The position numbers and the translations under genes are program-made. Positions 1-9,249 of a DNA stretch of 64,000 nt are shown piece after piece. This stretch comes from Bacteroidota bacterium (GTDB lineage Bacteria > Bacteroidota > Bacteroidia > UKL13-3): the NCBI GenBank assembly GCA_027491085.1, contig JAIXWW010000020.1:1-64000 (forward strand). Reading direction: 5' to 3'. How positions within the stretch are numbered: position 1 is the first letter of the stretch; each line of letters opens with the position of its first letter. Under the pieces are notes generated by a model. It worked only from the letters and a program-made list of their open reading frames with translations. It was not told where the DNA came from and did no database searches.

Positions 1-23
1 ATAAAAACAAATAAAACACAGAA

Positions 24-2489
24 ATGAAAAAAATAACAATAATTATGGCATTTATGTTGACACTAGGGTTGTCACTATATGCACAGTTACCCACGTTTGA
101 GTGGAGATTAGAAAATGGAACATTGACAAGTTCAACCACTTATACAGTAGATGTATATTTATACAATAAGGGGGCATCGTCATTCGAATTACGCGGAGGA
201 ACAATAGCGTTTTTAACCAATTCAGCATGGCGTAATGGCGGAACAATAACCACATCAAAATTATCGAGTGGATTAGTAGCAGGCCAACAAGGTAGTGCAG
301 TAGTAGCTTATGTAACAACAGCACCAGAATACTGGCGTCAAACGATCACAAGTTTAGGCGCAGGAAGTGGAACAACAGTAGCTGCAGGTTCACGCGTATT
401 AGTATTCAAAATGCAATTAAGCAATACAGTAGCATTTTCAACAACAGCATCACCAAATTTTGCATGGAAATATAATGCAGCACCATCAGCAGGTTGGAAT
501 TACACAGATGGCTCAGGAAATTCAGTGAGTGTTGTAAGTAATACAGCGAACACAATAAACCAATTATCATGTCATACACCAACTTATTGGAATGGTAGCT
601 CATGGGTATCAAAATCAGTAAGAACCGGAGCAGATACAACGATAGTACCAAGCTCATCAAAAGATGCAGTAATTTATACAGGTACTTTAGGAGCAGGAGC
701 TTTAACATGTAGAAACTACGAGTTACGATCAGGTGCAACCCATAATTTAGGCGCCAATACTTTAAGTGTAAACGGAACAAGTATGATAAACAATGGTACT
801 TTAAATGCAAGTACAGGCACATTAAATTTAGAAGGAACTACAGCAGTACAAACAAGCAATCAAAGCGTAAGCGGAAATGCATTTAGTGTAGCAAATTTAG
901 GTTTTGGAGCATCAGGTAATGGTGGAACAAAAACCTTATCAGCAGGTGTATCAGTATCAGGATCAGTAAGCCAATCAGGCACAGCGGTATTGGCATCAGG
1001 CGGAAACTTAACGTTATTGTCAAGTGCAACAGGCACAGCTCGTATCAATCAATTAACCTCAGGAGCAGCAGTAACCGGTAATATCACAGTAGAACGTTAT
1101 ATTCCAGCAACAGGCAGAAAATGGAGATTTTTATCATCACCAGTAGTAGGCGGAACAACTTTACAGTGGAGAGATAATGCAGGTACAACAGCAGGTCGTG
1201 GTATCCAAATTACAGGCGGTAACACAACTGATTACGATGTGTCAACATCAAACTCACCATCATTATTCCGTTACAACGAAAGTTCAGCAACAGGTGGAAG
1301 CAATATCAATTCAAAATGGGAATCAGTAAGTGGTAATACAAGCTTAACAAATGGCTTAGGTTACAGAACATATGTAAGAGGTGACAGAACAATATCGTTA
1401 ACCACTGTAGTAACAACTACAAATGCAACAACAATATGGGTAAATGGAACATATCCAAGTACTCCAGTAAGTATGCCAGTAACGTATAGTGCAGGCTTAG
1501 GAAATGGATGGAACTTAGTAGGAAATCCATTCCCATGTCAAATCGATTGGAATGCAGCATCAGGATGGGGCAAAACAAATGTATCAAGTACATTTTGGAT
1601 ATTTAACCCAACAACAAACAGCTACGGATCATTTGATGGAACAACAACAATAAATGGCGTAACACGTTATATTGGAAGTGGTCAAGCATTCTTTATCCAA
1701 ACTAATGGAGCAAGTCCAGTATTAACAGCAGATGAGTCAGTGAAAGTAAGTTCAACTCCACCGGTGTTGTTAAAAACAAGCGAGCAAAACTCATTGAGAA
1801 TCCAATTAGTAAAAGATTCAACAGAGCGTGATGAGACCGTAATTAGATTTATGGAAAACAAGAGCGATGAGTTCAATGCTAACGATGATGTGTTAAAATA
1901 TGCAATGAATGCTAATGTAAATATCAGCTCATACTATGGAGTAGATAAATACACGATGGTAAACTACTTAAATTCAAGAAATTTGAAGACCAAAGTAGTA
2001 GCATTAGGTGCATGGGTATCAAAAGCAGGAGTTTATACGATGAACTTTAATCAAATCGAAGACTTTGATGCTAATATCAATATTTACTTAAAAGACAATT
2101 ACAATAATACATTAACAGATTTAAGGTTAAAAAACACGTATGAATTTAATGTAGAAGAAGGTAATGCAGCAAGTACAGCAGATGGAAGATTAGAAGTAAT
2201 CTTTGTAAATACAAGTACATCAATAGAAGAGGCTTTAGCAGGATTAACGCCAAAGATGGAAGTATATCCAAATCCAGCAGTAGATGTATTGCATTTATCA
2301 TTAAGCAATGTAAACTTTAAGGAATCAACAGTAAGTATTTACAACGTATCAGGCCAAGAAGTGATGAGTACAAATATGGTTGGCAAAACAAAGAGCTTAG
2401 ATATAGAAAAATTAAGCAATGGCGTTTATATGGTAAAAGTAACGAATAGTGCAACAGGCTATAGCAACACCATCAAGTTTGTGAAATAA
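24..2489 (+). CDS. T9SS type A sorting domain protein (large secreted cargo protein, paralog 1)
   Basis: This 821-aa protein has a signal peptide (about residues 1-20, ending LSLYAQ) and a C-terminal type A sorting domain (about 745-821) with the PNPA motif, a GVYMVKV strand and a basic FVK end. The family role is export through the outer membrane by the type IX secretion system, with the tail removed or used for anchoring. Residues 21-250 are nearly the same as in the gene at 2888. The middle is Thr/Ser/Gly/Asn-rich and probably beta-structured. It includes a VERYIPATGRKWRFLSSPV segment and a GWNLVGNPFP segment, both common in Bacteroidota surface proteins. No catalytic motif is visible. Codons end in A unusually often compared with the paralog downstream. 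The ATG lies only 24 bases into the window, so its promoter is outside. Confidence 0.9.
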   Translation: MKKITIIMAFMLTLGLSLYAQLPTFEWRLENGTLTSSTTYTVDVYLYNKGASSFELRGGTIAFLTNSAWRNGGTITTSKLSSGLVAGQQGSAVVAYVTTAPEYWRQTITSLGAGSGTTVAAGSRVLVFKMQLSNTVAFSTTASPNFAWKYNAAPSAGWNYTDGSGNSVSVVSNTANTINQLSCHTPTYWNGSSWVSKSVRTGADTTIVPSSSKDAVIYTGTLGAGALTCRNYELRSGATHNLGANTLSVNGTSMINNGTLNASTGTLNLEGTTAVQTSNQSVSGNAFSVANLGFGASGNGGTKTLSAGVSVSGSVSQSGTAVLASGGNLTLLSSATGTARINQLTSGAAVTGNITVERYIPATGRKWRFLSSPVVGGTTLQWRDNAGTTAGRGIQITGGNTTDYDVSTSNSPSLFRYNESSATGGSNINSKWESVSGNTSLTNGLGYRTYVRGDRTISLTTVVTTTNATTIWVNGTYPSTPVSMPVTYSAGLGNGWNLVGNPFPCQIDWNAASGWGKTNVSSTFWIFNPTTNSYGSFDGTTTINGVTRYIGSGQAFFIQTNGASPVLTADESVKVSSTPPVLLKTSEQNSLRIQLVKDSTERDETVIRFMENKSDEFNANDDVLKYAMNANVNISSYYGVDKYTMVNYLNSRNLKTKVVALGAWVSKAGVYTMNFNQIEDFDANINIYLKDNYNNTLTDLRLKNTYEFNVEEGNAASTADGRLEVIFVNTSTSIEEALAGLTPKMEVYPNPAVDVLHLSLSNVNFKESTVSIYNVSGQEVMSTNMVGKTKSLDIEKLSNGVYMVKVTNSATGYSNTIKFVK

Positions 2490-2561
2490 AAAAAGAGAAA
2501 AAGAGAAAAAAGAAAATTCACAAACCCAATCAAAAACTTAACAATAAAAAAGAAAGATACC

Positions 2562-2759
2562 ATGAAAATAAAAAGAATAATAGCAGCAACATTGGTATTA
2601 ACGATGTTTGCGATAGGCGCTCAGGCCCAACCAGGGAGTACTACAACTTCAGGCGATCCATTTGGAGATGAGCCAGTGGATGTACCAGTAGATGGTGGCA
2701 TTGCATTATTGGCAATAGCAGGAGCAGCTTATGGTTTTAAAAGACTAAAAAACAAATAG
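2562..2759 (+). CDS. PID-CTERM-like small exported protein
   Basis: The 65-aa product has a signal peptide (about 1-22, ending GAQAQ) and a short linker rich in Asp, Gly and Pro. It then carries VPVDGG, a hydrophobic stretch of about 13 residues and a basic end (FKRLKNK). That tripartite tail matches what is called the PID-CTERM sorting signal in Bacteroidota, by analogy with other CTERM tails that are processed or anchored at the envelope. Almost nothing remains between the two signals, so the mature chain would be about 20-40 residues. It starts 72 bases after the first T9SS gene and is followed by a terminator, so it probably shares that gene's transcript. Its function is unknown, and no sorting enzyme for it is in the window. 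Confidence 0.75.
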   Translation: MKIKRIIAATLVLTMFAIGAQAQPGSTTTSGDPFGDEPVDVPVDGGIALLAIAGAAYGFKRLKNK

Positions 2760-2795
2760 TCCATACTTATTTAAAACCATTTAAGTATATTTTAT

Positions 2796-2832
2796 AAAAA
2801 AAGCCCAAAAGTTTTCTTTTGGGCTTTTTTTT
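2796..2832 (+). terminator. Rho-independent terminator after the PID-CTERM-like gene
   Basis: A perfect stem GCCCAAAAG / CTTTTGGGC with a TTTT loop is preceded by an A-run and followed by eight T. It closes the first T9SS/PID-CTERM transcription unit and could act in both directions. Confidence 0.88.
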
Positions 2833-2887
2833 GTAATATTTAATATTTAATATTGCTAATGAATTGGTCCATAATACAACTCTAAAT

Positions 2888-4906
2888 ATGAAAAAAAATT
2901 TACTTTTAATTATTGCAACAGTTTTTACGGCCTTGATTGCCAAGGCGCAATTGCCTTCGTTTGAATGGAGATTAGAAAATGGTACACTTACTAGTCCAAC
3001 CACTTATACTGTAGATATTTACATGTATAATACTGGTACTACATCCTTTGAATTAAGGGGAGGGACAATTGCATTTTTAACCAATTCAGCATGGCGTAAT
3101 GGGGGAACAATAACCACTTCAAAACTATCAAGTGATTTAGTTGCACTACAATTCGCAAGTCCGACAACAACTTATGTAACTACAGCACCAGAATATTGGC
3201 GTCAAAATATTGCAAGTGTAGCTGTTGGTAGTGGTACAATAGTATCAGCAGGCAAACGCGTAAAATGTTTTACAATGCAACTAACAAATACAGTTGCTTT
3301 TTCTACTACTGCTACACCCAATTTTGCATGGAAATACAATGCAGCGCCATCAGCAGGGTGGAACTATTCAGATGGAGCAGGTAATTCAGTGTCTGTTGTA
3401 AGTAATACTGTAAATACAATAAACCAATTATCTTGTCATACTCCAACCTATTGGAATGGGTCATCATGGGTATCAAAATCTGTAAGAAACGGTGCAGATA
3501 CAGCAGTGTTACCAAGTGCAACAAAAGATGCCGTAATTTTTACAGGAACCTTACCTACAGGCGCAATAACTTGTAGAAATTACTCTCTAAATTCAGGTGC
3601 CATTCATAATTTGGGTGCAAATGCTTTAAATGTTGGATTTAACTTAGCTAATAATGGTACTTTAAATGCAAATACAGGCTCAATTAATTTAACAGGTACA
3701 ACCACTACTCAAACTGATACTCAAACTATTTCAGGTTCATCAGCAGTTACGGCTAATAATTTATCGTTAGTATCTGGAACTAGGGTTTCGTTAGGAACTT
3801 CTGTTAATGTAAATAATAATTTAACATTAACTACAGGAAGAATTTCAATTAATAACAACAATTTAACTTTAGGCAACAGTGCAACAATTACTGGAGCTAG
3901 CAGTACTGCATATATTGTAACTGATAGTGCTGGTTCATTGGTAATAAATAATGTTGGTACAAGTGGCAAAACTGGAGCTGTTTTATTTCCTATTGGAACT
4001 TCTACAGGTTATAATCCTATTTCAATTACCAATGACAGTATAGCTGACAACTATTGGGTTTCAGTAAAAACTGGTGTTGATGCTGCTGGAGCATTATTAA
4101 CTACAAATGCCGTAAATAAAAAATGGTCAATTAAAGAAGCAGTTTCTGGTGGTAGTAAATTAACTGTAAACTTGCAGTGGAACTCTGCTGATGAATTACC
4201 TTCATTTGCTCGTGCATTATCATACGTTTCAATGGTTGATAGTACTGGAAGATGGATTCCGAGTAGTGCAGCTGCTGCTGGTGGTGCAGGACCATTTAGC
4301 CAAACATTATCTGGTATTACTGCATTATCAACTTTTGGTGCATTTGGTGTAGGTAGCAACAATGCATTACCAATAAGTCTATTATCTTTTGGAGGTATTA
4401 AAAAACCAAATTCAGTTTTATTAAATTGGAGAACTGCTGCTGAAATAAATAGCAAGGAATTTCAAATTGAAAGATTGGATTTGAATAACAAATTTGTAAA
4501 AATTGGAACGGTAAAAGCAAGTGGAAACTCTAATAGAGTATTGGTTTATAATTTCACTGATTTTGATATTTTGGTTAATCAAAAAGTTAACTTTTACAGA
4601 CTTAAAATGGTTGATTTGGACGGTTCTTATAAATATTCTAATGTTATCAAAATTAGCGATGAAAATGGTCCAAAAGTATTTACTGTTTTCCCTAATCCTT
4701 CGGTTGGTAAATTAAACATTGAAAGTAATAATATTAATTTAGCTGCATCAACATACAAAATCACAAATATTATTGGTGAAACAGTTAAAACAGGTAATTC
4801 TGCAATTGAAGAAATTGATGTTAATAATTTAGCTGCTGGAGTTTATATGATTACTTTAGTTGATAGTACAAACGAATCAGTTTCTGTTAAGTTTGTAAAA
4901 CAATAA
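2888..4906 (+). CDS. T9SS type A sorting domain protein (secreted cargo protein, paralog 2)
   Basis: The ORF track starts at 2864, but the ATG at 2888 is preferred because it places MKKNLLLIIATVFTALIAKAQ, a clean signal peptide, at the N-terminus. The product is then 672 aa. Its first 230 or so residues closely match the 821-aa protein upstream, including ELRGGTIAFLTNSAWRNGG and CHTPTYWNGSSWVSKSVR. The middle differs, with Asn/Thr-rich repeats resembling a beta-solenoid. Then comes an LPISLLSF...WRTAAEINSKEFQIER module, a fibronectin-like domain common just before T9SS tails. The type A sorting domain (about 600-672) has FPNPSVG and GVYMITL. Expected location is the cell surface or outside the cell. 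Function is unknown. Confidence 0.9.
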   Translation: MKKNLLLIIATVFTALIAKAQLPSFEWRLENGTLTSPTTYTVDIYMYNTGTTSFELRGGTIAFLTNSAWRNGGTITTSKLSSDLVALQFASPTTTYVTTAPEYWRQNIASVAVGSGTIVSAGKRVKCFTMQLTNTVAFSTTATPNFAWKYNAAPSAGWNYSDGAGNSVSVVSNTVNTINQLSCHTPTYWNGSSWVSKSVRNGADTAVLPSATKDAVIFTGTLPTGAITCRNYSLNSGAIHNLGANALNVGFNLANNGTLNANTGSINLTGTTTTQTDTQTISGSSAVTANNLSLVSGTRVSLGTSVNVNNNLTLTTGRISINNNNLTLGNSATITGASSTAYIVTDSAGSLVINNVGTSGKTGAVLFPIGTSTGYNPISITNDSIADNYWVSVKTGVDAAGALLTTNAVNKKWSIKEAVSGGSKLTVNLQWNSADELPSFARALSYVSMVDSTGRWIPSSAAAAGGAGPFSQTLSGITALSTFGAFGVGSNNALPISLLSFGGIKKPNSVLLNWRTAAEINSKEFQIERLDLNNKFVKIGTVKASGNSNRVLVYNFTDFDILVNQKVNFYRLKMVDLDGSYKYSNVIKISDENGPKVFTVFPNPSVGKLNIESNNINLAASTYKITNIIGETVKTGNSAIEEIDVNNLAAGVYMITLVDSTNESVSVKFVKQ

Positions 4907-4922
4907 GGCAAACAAATACTTT

Positions 4923-4974
4923 AATAAATGCAATAAAAAAGCCCGCTTTTGCGGGCTTTTTTATTGCATTTATT
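4923..4974. terminator. Bidirectional terminator between the T9SS gene and clpB
   Basis: A perfect 24-bp inverted repeat (4923-4946 / 4951-4974) surrounds a TTTT loop. The core is GCCCGC / GCGGGC flanked by an A-run on the left and a T-run on the right. It lies between two convergent genes, and its right edge stops three bases before the clpB stop codon, so one element can end both transcripts. Confidence 0.92.
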
Positions 4975-4976
4975 TC

Positions 4977-7580
4977 TTATTTATTTTCGAATACAAACTG
5001 TTGGTGATCATCTAGGCTAATCAATATATTTGAGTCTTTTTTAACCTTACCAGCTAAAATTTCTTTAGAAAGTTCGTTTAAAATTCTGCGTTGCATAACT
5101 CGTTTTAAAGGTCTAGCACCGTATTGTGGGTCGTAACCTAATTGGGCTAACCAATCTAAGGCTTCATCGGTAATGTTTAGTTCTATTTGTTGGTGTAATA
5201 AAGTTCCTTTTAAGCCTTCAAATTGTAGATTTACTATCTGTCTTACGTTTTCGCGGTTAAGCGGAGTAAACATAATAATATCGTCTATTCGGTTTAAAAA
5301 CTCAGGACGAATTTGTCTGCGTAAAAGCTCCATTACATTGTTTTTAGCTTTGGCGGCAATTGCTTCTTTGTCAGCATCTATATCGTCCATTTGCTCAAAA
5401 CTTTCTTGTATTACGTGCGAGCCAATATTAGAAGTCATGATAACAATGGTGTTTTTAAAATTAGCTGTTCTGCCTTTGTTATCGGTTAAACGGCCATCGT
5501 CTAAAACTTGTAACAAAATATTAAATACATCAGGATGCGCTTTTTCTATTTCATCTAACAAAACTACTGAATATGGACGTCTGCGAATGGCTTCGGTTAA
5601 TTGTCCACTTTCTTCGTAACCTACATATCCCGGAGGCGCTCCAATCAAACGACTAACGGTGTGTTTTTCTTGGTATTCGCTCATGTCAATTCTAACCAAA
5701 GCACTTTCTTGGTTAAATAAAAACTCGGCTAAGGCTTTGGCTAATTCTGTTTTTCCAACACCTGTAGTTCCCAAGAAAATAAATGAACCAATTGGTTTTT
5801 TAGGATCACTTAATCCGGCTCTGCTTCTGCGTATAGCATCGCTAATAGCTGCAATGGCCTCTTCTTGTCCAACCACGCGTTTGTGTAATTCTTCTTCTAA
5901 ATGCAATAATTTTTCACGTTCGCTTTGAAGCATCTTAGTAACCGGAATGCCTGTCCAACGGGCTACTACATCGGCTATATCGTCAGCAGTAACTTCTTCT
6001 TTTACCATTGGCGAATGATTTTGAGCTTCGTCTAGTTTAGCTTTAAATTCATCTAAACGTTTTTCGGCCTCTTTAATTTTTCCGTAACGTATTTCTGCTA
6101 CTTTAGCAAAATCGCCATTTCTTTCAAATTGGTCAGCTTGGTATTTTAAGTTTTCAATTTCTTTTTTGGTTGATTGAATGCCTTCAACTACCACCTTTTC
6201 GCTTTGCCATTTGGCTTTTAGCTCGTTTCTATCTTCTTGTAAATTGGCTATTTCTTCTGCTAGTTTTTTTACTTTTTCATCATCGCCTTCTCGCTTAATG
6301 GCTTCTCTTTCAATTTCCAATTGCATAATTCTTCTATCCAATTGGTCTAATTCTTCAGGAACCGAATCTATTTCTAAACGCAATTTTGCAGCAGCTTCGT
6401 CCATTAAATCAATGGCTTTATCTGGCAAAAAACGATCTGAAATATAACGTTGCGAAAGCTCCACTGCGGCTATAATCGCATCGTCTTTTATGCGCACTTT
6501 ATGATGCACTTCGTAACGTTCTTTTAAACCACGTAAAATAGAAATGGCATCTTCGGTATCAGGTTCTTCTACATATACTTTTTGAAAACGTCTTTCTAAA
6601 GCTTTGTCTTTTTCAATATAGCGTTGGTATTCGGCTAAAGTGGTAGCACCAATGCTGCGCAATTCGCCACGAGCCAAGGCAGGTTTTAAAATATTGGCAG
6701 CATCCATTGCGCCTTCGCCTCCGCCACCTGCACCAACTAAGGTGTGAATTTCATCTATAAATAAAATAATTTCACCATCGGCACTAATTACTTCTTTAAC
6801 TACTGCTTTTAAGCGCTCTTCAAACTCGCCTTTAAATTTTGCCCCAGCAATTAATGAACCCATATCTAATGAGTAAATCTTTTTGGTTTTTAAATTTTCA
6901 GGGACATCGCCATTTACAATTCTGTGTGCTAAGCCTTCGGCAATGGCAGTTTTACCTACTCCAGGTTCGCCTATAAGCACTGGATTATTTTTGGTTCTGC
7001 GGCTTAAAATTTGTAAAACCCTGCGTATTTCTTCATCGCGACCAATAACAGGATCGAGCTTTCCTTTTTGTGCTAATTCATTTAAGTTTTTAGCATATTT
7101 ATTAAGCGAGTTGTATTGATTTTCGGCTGTTTGTGAGGTTACTTTTTGTCCACCACGCAATTCGTTAATGGCAACTTTTAAGTTTTTTTCTGTTACCCCT
7201 ACATCTTTAAGCAAGGTTGCAACAGTGTTTTTGCCATCCAACAAAGCTAAAAAAATGTGTTCAACCGATACAAATTCATCGCCAAATTCAGCTAAATAAC
7301 TTTGTGCTTTTAGTAAAGTTTGGTTTGCATCGTTCGATAAATATTGGCTTTGGCCTTCTACCTTTGGGTAACTTTTTATAACAGCATCTAAGGTAGATTC
7401 AATTCTACTTTGGTTAATGTTTAATTTTTTAAGTAAATAGGAGATAACATTTTCATCTGTTTGAATCAACGCTTTTAAAATATGCGCAGGTTCAATGGCT
7501 TGCTGACCATTTTTTAAAGCAATTTGAACTGCTTCTTGAACGGCTTCTTGCGATTTGATTGTGAAATTATTTAAATTCAT
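4977..7580 (-). CDS. clpB: ATP-dependent disaggregase ClpB
   Basis: The 867-aa length and layout match ClpB/Hsp104. There is a Clp-N repeat domain (about 1-145), a first AAA+ module with Walker A GEPGVGKT near residue 204, a coiled-coil M domain (about 400-520), and a second AAA+ module with GTTGVGKT near 605 and the ClpB-type C-terminal small domain. The long middle domain separates it from ClpA and ClpC. ClpB rescues aggregated proteins with DnaK in the cytoplasm. The start MNLNNFTIKSQEAVQEA is the usual family N-terminus. The gene stands alone, with a 668-base gap upstream and a shared terminator downstream. I could not identify a heat-shock promoter. Confidence 0.97.
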   Translation of the reverse strand: MNLNNFTIKSQEAVQEAVQIALKNGQQAIEPAHILKALIQTDENVISYLLKKLNINQSRIESTLDAVIKSYPKVEGQSQYLSNDANQTLLKAQSYLAEFGDEFVSVEHIFLALLDGKNTVATLLKDVGVTEKNLKVAINELRGGQKVTSQTAENQYNSLNKYAKNLNELAQKGKLDPVIGRDEEIRRVLQILSRRTKNNPVLIGEPGVGKTAIAEGLAHRIVNGDVPENLKTKKIYSLDMGSLIAGAKFKGEFEERLKAVVKEVISADGEIILFIDEIHTLVGAGGGGEGAMDAANILKPALARGELRSIGATTLAEYQRYIEKDKALERRFQKVYVEEPDTEDAISILRGLKERYEVHHKVRIKDDAIIAAVELSQRYISDRFLPDKAIDLMDEAAAKLRLEIDSVPEELDQLDRRIMQLEIEREAIKREGDDEKVKKLAEEIANLQEDRNELKAKWQSEKVVVEGIQSTKKEIENLKYQADQFERNGDFAKVAEIRYGKIKEAEKRLDEFKAKLDEAQNHSPMVKEEVTADDIADVVARWTGIPVTKMLQSEREKLLHLEEELHKRVVGQEEAIAAISDAIRRSRAGLSDPKKPIGSFIFLGTTGVGKTELAKALAEFLFNQESALVRIDMSEYQEKHTVSRLIGAPPGYVGYEESGQLTEAIRRRPYSVVLLDEIEKAHPDVFNILLQVLDDGRLTDNKGRTANFKNTIVIMTSNIGSHVIQESFEQMDDIDADKEAIAAKAKNNVMELLRRQIRPEFLNRIDDIIMFTPLNRENVRQIVNLQFEGLKGTLLHQQIELNITDEALDWLAQLGYDPQYGARPLKRVMQRRILNELSKEILAGKVKKDSNILISLDDHQQFVFENK

Positions 7581-8248
7581 AGTTTGTTTTTTCTATAAGT
7601 CGTCAAAATATACTCCAATGGAAAAATATAGTATTATTGACACATAAAATAAAAAAACAAGCATACTTGACTTAAATAATGGTTTTTGACACACATTTTG
7701 GTTAATAAATTCAGCCAAAAAGGCTTTATTGATAAGGGGTTTGAAAGATTTTTATTAAATAATTAACTTGATGATTAATGATGCATTTTATTTATTGATG
7801 TTTTAAATTTTTTAAAAATAATATCCTATGCAATTTGTTGATGAATAGTTTTTTCAATGGTTTTATAAATAACCATTGTGACAAAAAGAGTTTGTTATGA
7901 TTAACAACAAACCAAATCCCCAATATTTACGATGTATAATAAATTTAATTTGAAATGGACTCTTCAATTCTGCACAAATAATTTTTATCTAATAAAAAAA
8001 ATGCCAAGATAATTAGTAGGCAATCTTTTCAATAACGTTAAAACACTTCAATGTTTCTAATAACAACAATTAGAATTTATATTGAGAAATTATTTGGTAA
8101 ACATAGGTAAACTTGAAAGTTTGATAATTCTTCTTCAAAAAGAAGTCAATTCACCAAACTTGTTATAGTTTTAACCAATAACATATCTCGGTTAAAATTA
8201 TCAAGCATTTAAAGTAATAATATTATTGATTATTGTAATTGCAGTTAA
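7581..8248. other. 668-bp gene-free intergenic region
   Basis: No ORF above 60 codons with coding character appears on either strand. The region is strongly AT-rich. The left end must hold the clpB promoter. It contains a short inverted repeat CAATGGTT / AACCATTG (7855-7878) and two adjacent hairpins at 8119-8159 and 8157-8206, annotated separately. I recognise no known RNA family here. Confidence 0.6.
8119..8206. other. Two adjacent hairpin-forming inverted repeats
   Basis: The first hairpin pairs GTTTG with CAAAC and CTTCTT with AAGAAG around a CAAA loop (8119-8159). The second pairs TTTTAACC (8069+100 region, 8169-8176) with GGTTAAAA (8190-8197), extended by CTTG / CAAG outside. Neither has a strong T-run. 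They lie just downstream of the minus-strand gene ending at 8249, so they may be its 3' end or part of an unannotated RNA. Confidence 0.4.
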
Positions 8249-9214
8249 TTATTGGATTTTAACCGATAACGCTAAATACGGTATCAGTATTGGGCTATTA
8301 TCATATCCATTGTTATTACTAAGTGACATTAATCCATAATCAAATGCGGTTGCATTGTTTATTGATCTAAAGCCAAGGCAGTTTAAGTTCAAATTTGTTT
8401 GTCTATCAGCAAAATAATTGTCGGTTATTAAATATAAATTATTTGATAATTTTAAATTACCCCCAATAATAATAGCTAAATCACTTTGCCCTGATGTGCT
8501 ATTACTGTTAACTAAATTGGTAAATTTACCCGTACTAATAGTTAAGTTTTTTTCTGAATCGCCTATTGTTAATCCTCCCGACAATAGACCTATCGAATTA
8601 TTATCTTCTGACGAGCTAGAACTCCAAGCAGCACCAGCCTTAAAATGATTATATGAGGCACCAATAGAAACTCCATTGGTAATTTTAAATTGAGAGCGAA
8701 CATGAAAATTAAAAAAACCAACTATTCCAAGAAAAAAGGCACCACCTCCAATTGAAAAGTTATCAATGACACCAAAATCTAATCCATTATAAAGTATACC
8801 AATATTTTGATAATAAAATTCACCTTGTTTTAAGCCTTGGTAATTATTGTTCCACCAATATTTATGGCTTAAAATGATTGGTTTTTTTCTAAATTGGTAT
8901 TTCGATTGATAATTGCTCTGATTTACATTTTTTTCATTCAAATTACCATCGGGTTTTACTGCATTTGTTTTAGTTTGGTTTTTTACATTACTAATATTTG
9001 AAATATTTTTTTGATTTATTATAATTATTCCAGCGTATTCAGTTTTTAAGCTAATTTCTTCTAAATTCATTGCAATTATCTTACCTCTTAAAATACTACC
9101 ATCATTAAGGGTTATGGTAGCTTCTATCAAGGTATCTGTATTGTTATTTGTTTGAGCAAAGCCTAGTTTTATAAAAAATAAAGCTGCAACTATTAATAAA
9201 ACTTTTTTATACAT
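8249..9214 (-). CDS. Exported protein with LSm/DUF481-like N-terminus and putative beta-barrel (tandem paralog B)
   Basis: The 321-aa protein starts with a signal peptide (about 1-20, ending LGFAQ). Residues 28-75 (ITLNDGSILRGKIIAMNLEE followed by an ISLKTEYAG stretch) resemble the short beta-rich domain at the start of DUF481-type outer-membrane proteins. After an Asn/Lys/Gln-rich linker, about residues 125-321 alternate polar and hydrophobic residues with many Gly and aromatic positions, as in an outer-membrane beta-barrel. The last residues (LSVKIQ) fit a barrel end. It lies 35 bases downstream of a paralog with the same layout, and the two are probably co-transcribed. Exact function is unknown; surface or outer-membrane location is inferred. 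Confidence 0.7.
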   Translation of the reverse strand: MYKKVLLIVAALFFIKLGFAQTNNNTDTLIEATITLNDGSILRGKIIAMNLEEISLKTEYAGIIIINQKNISNISNVKNQTKTNAVKPDGNLNEKNVNQSNYQSKYQFRKKPIILSHKYWWNNNYQGLKQGEFYYQNIGILYNGLDFGVIDNFSIGGGAFFLGIVGFFNFHVRSQFKITNGVSIGASYNHFKAGAAWSSSSSEDNNSIGLLSGGLTIGDSEKNLTISTGKFTNLVNSNSTSGQSDLAIIIGGNLKLSNNLYLITDNYFADRQTNLNLNCLGFRSINNATAFDYGLMSLSNNNGYDNSPILIPYLALSVKIQ

Positions 9215-9249
9215 TTTAGTGGATTTAAATCTTAAGTATTTTGAATAAT

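Noticed and set aside
2767-3003. 78-aa ORF on the minus strand
   Set aside because: It is antisense to the signal-peptide end of the second T9SS gene and includes the terminator; no domain or start signal supports it.
5173-7119. Plus-strand ORFs of 78-148 aa inside clpB
   Set aside because: They are reading-frame shadows of clpB on the opposite strand; Ser/Leu-rich and without any recognisable domain.
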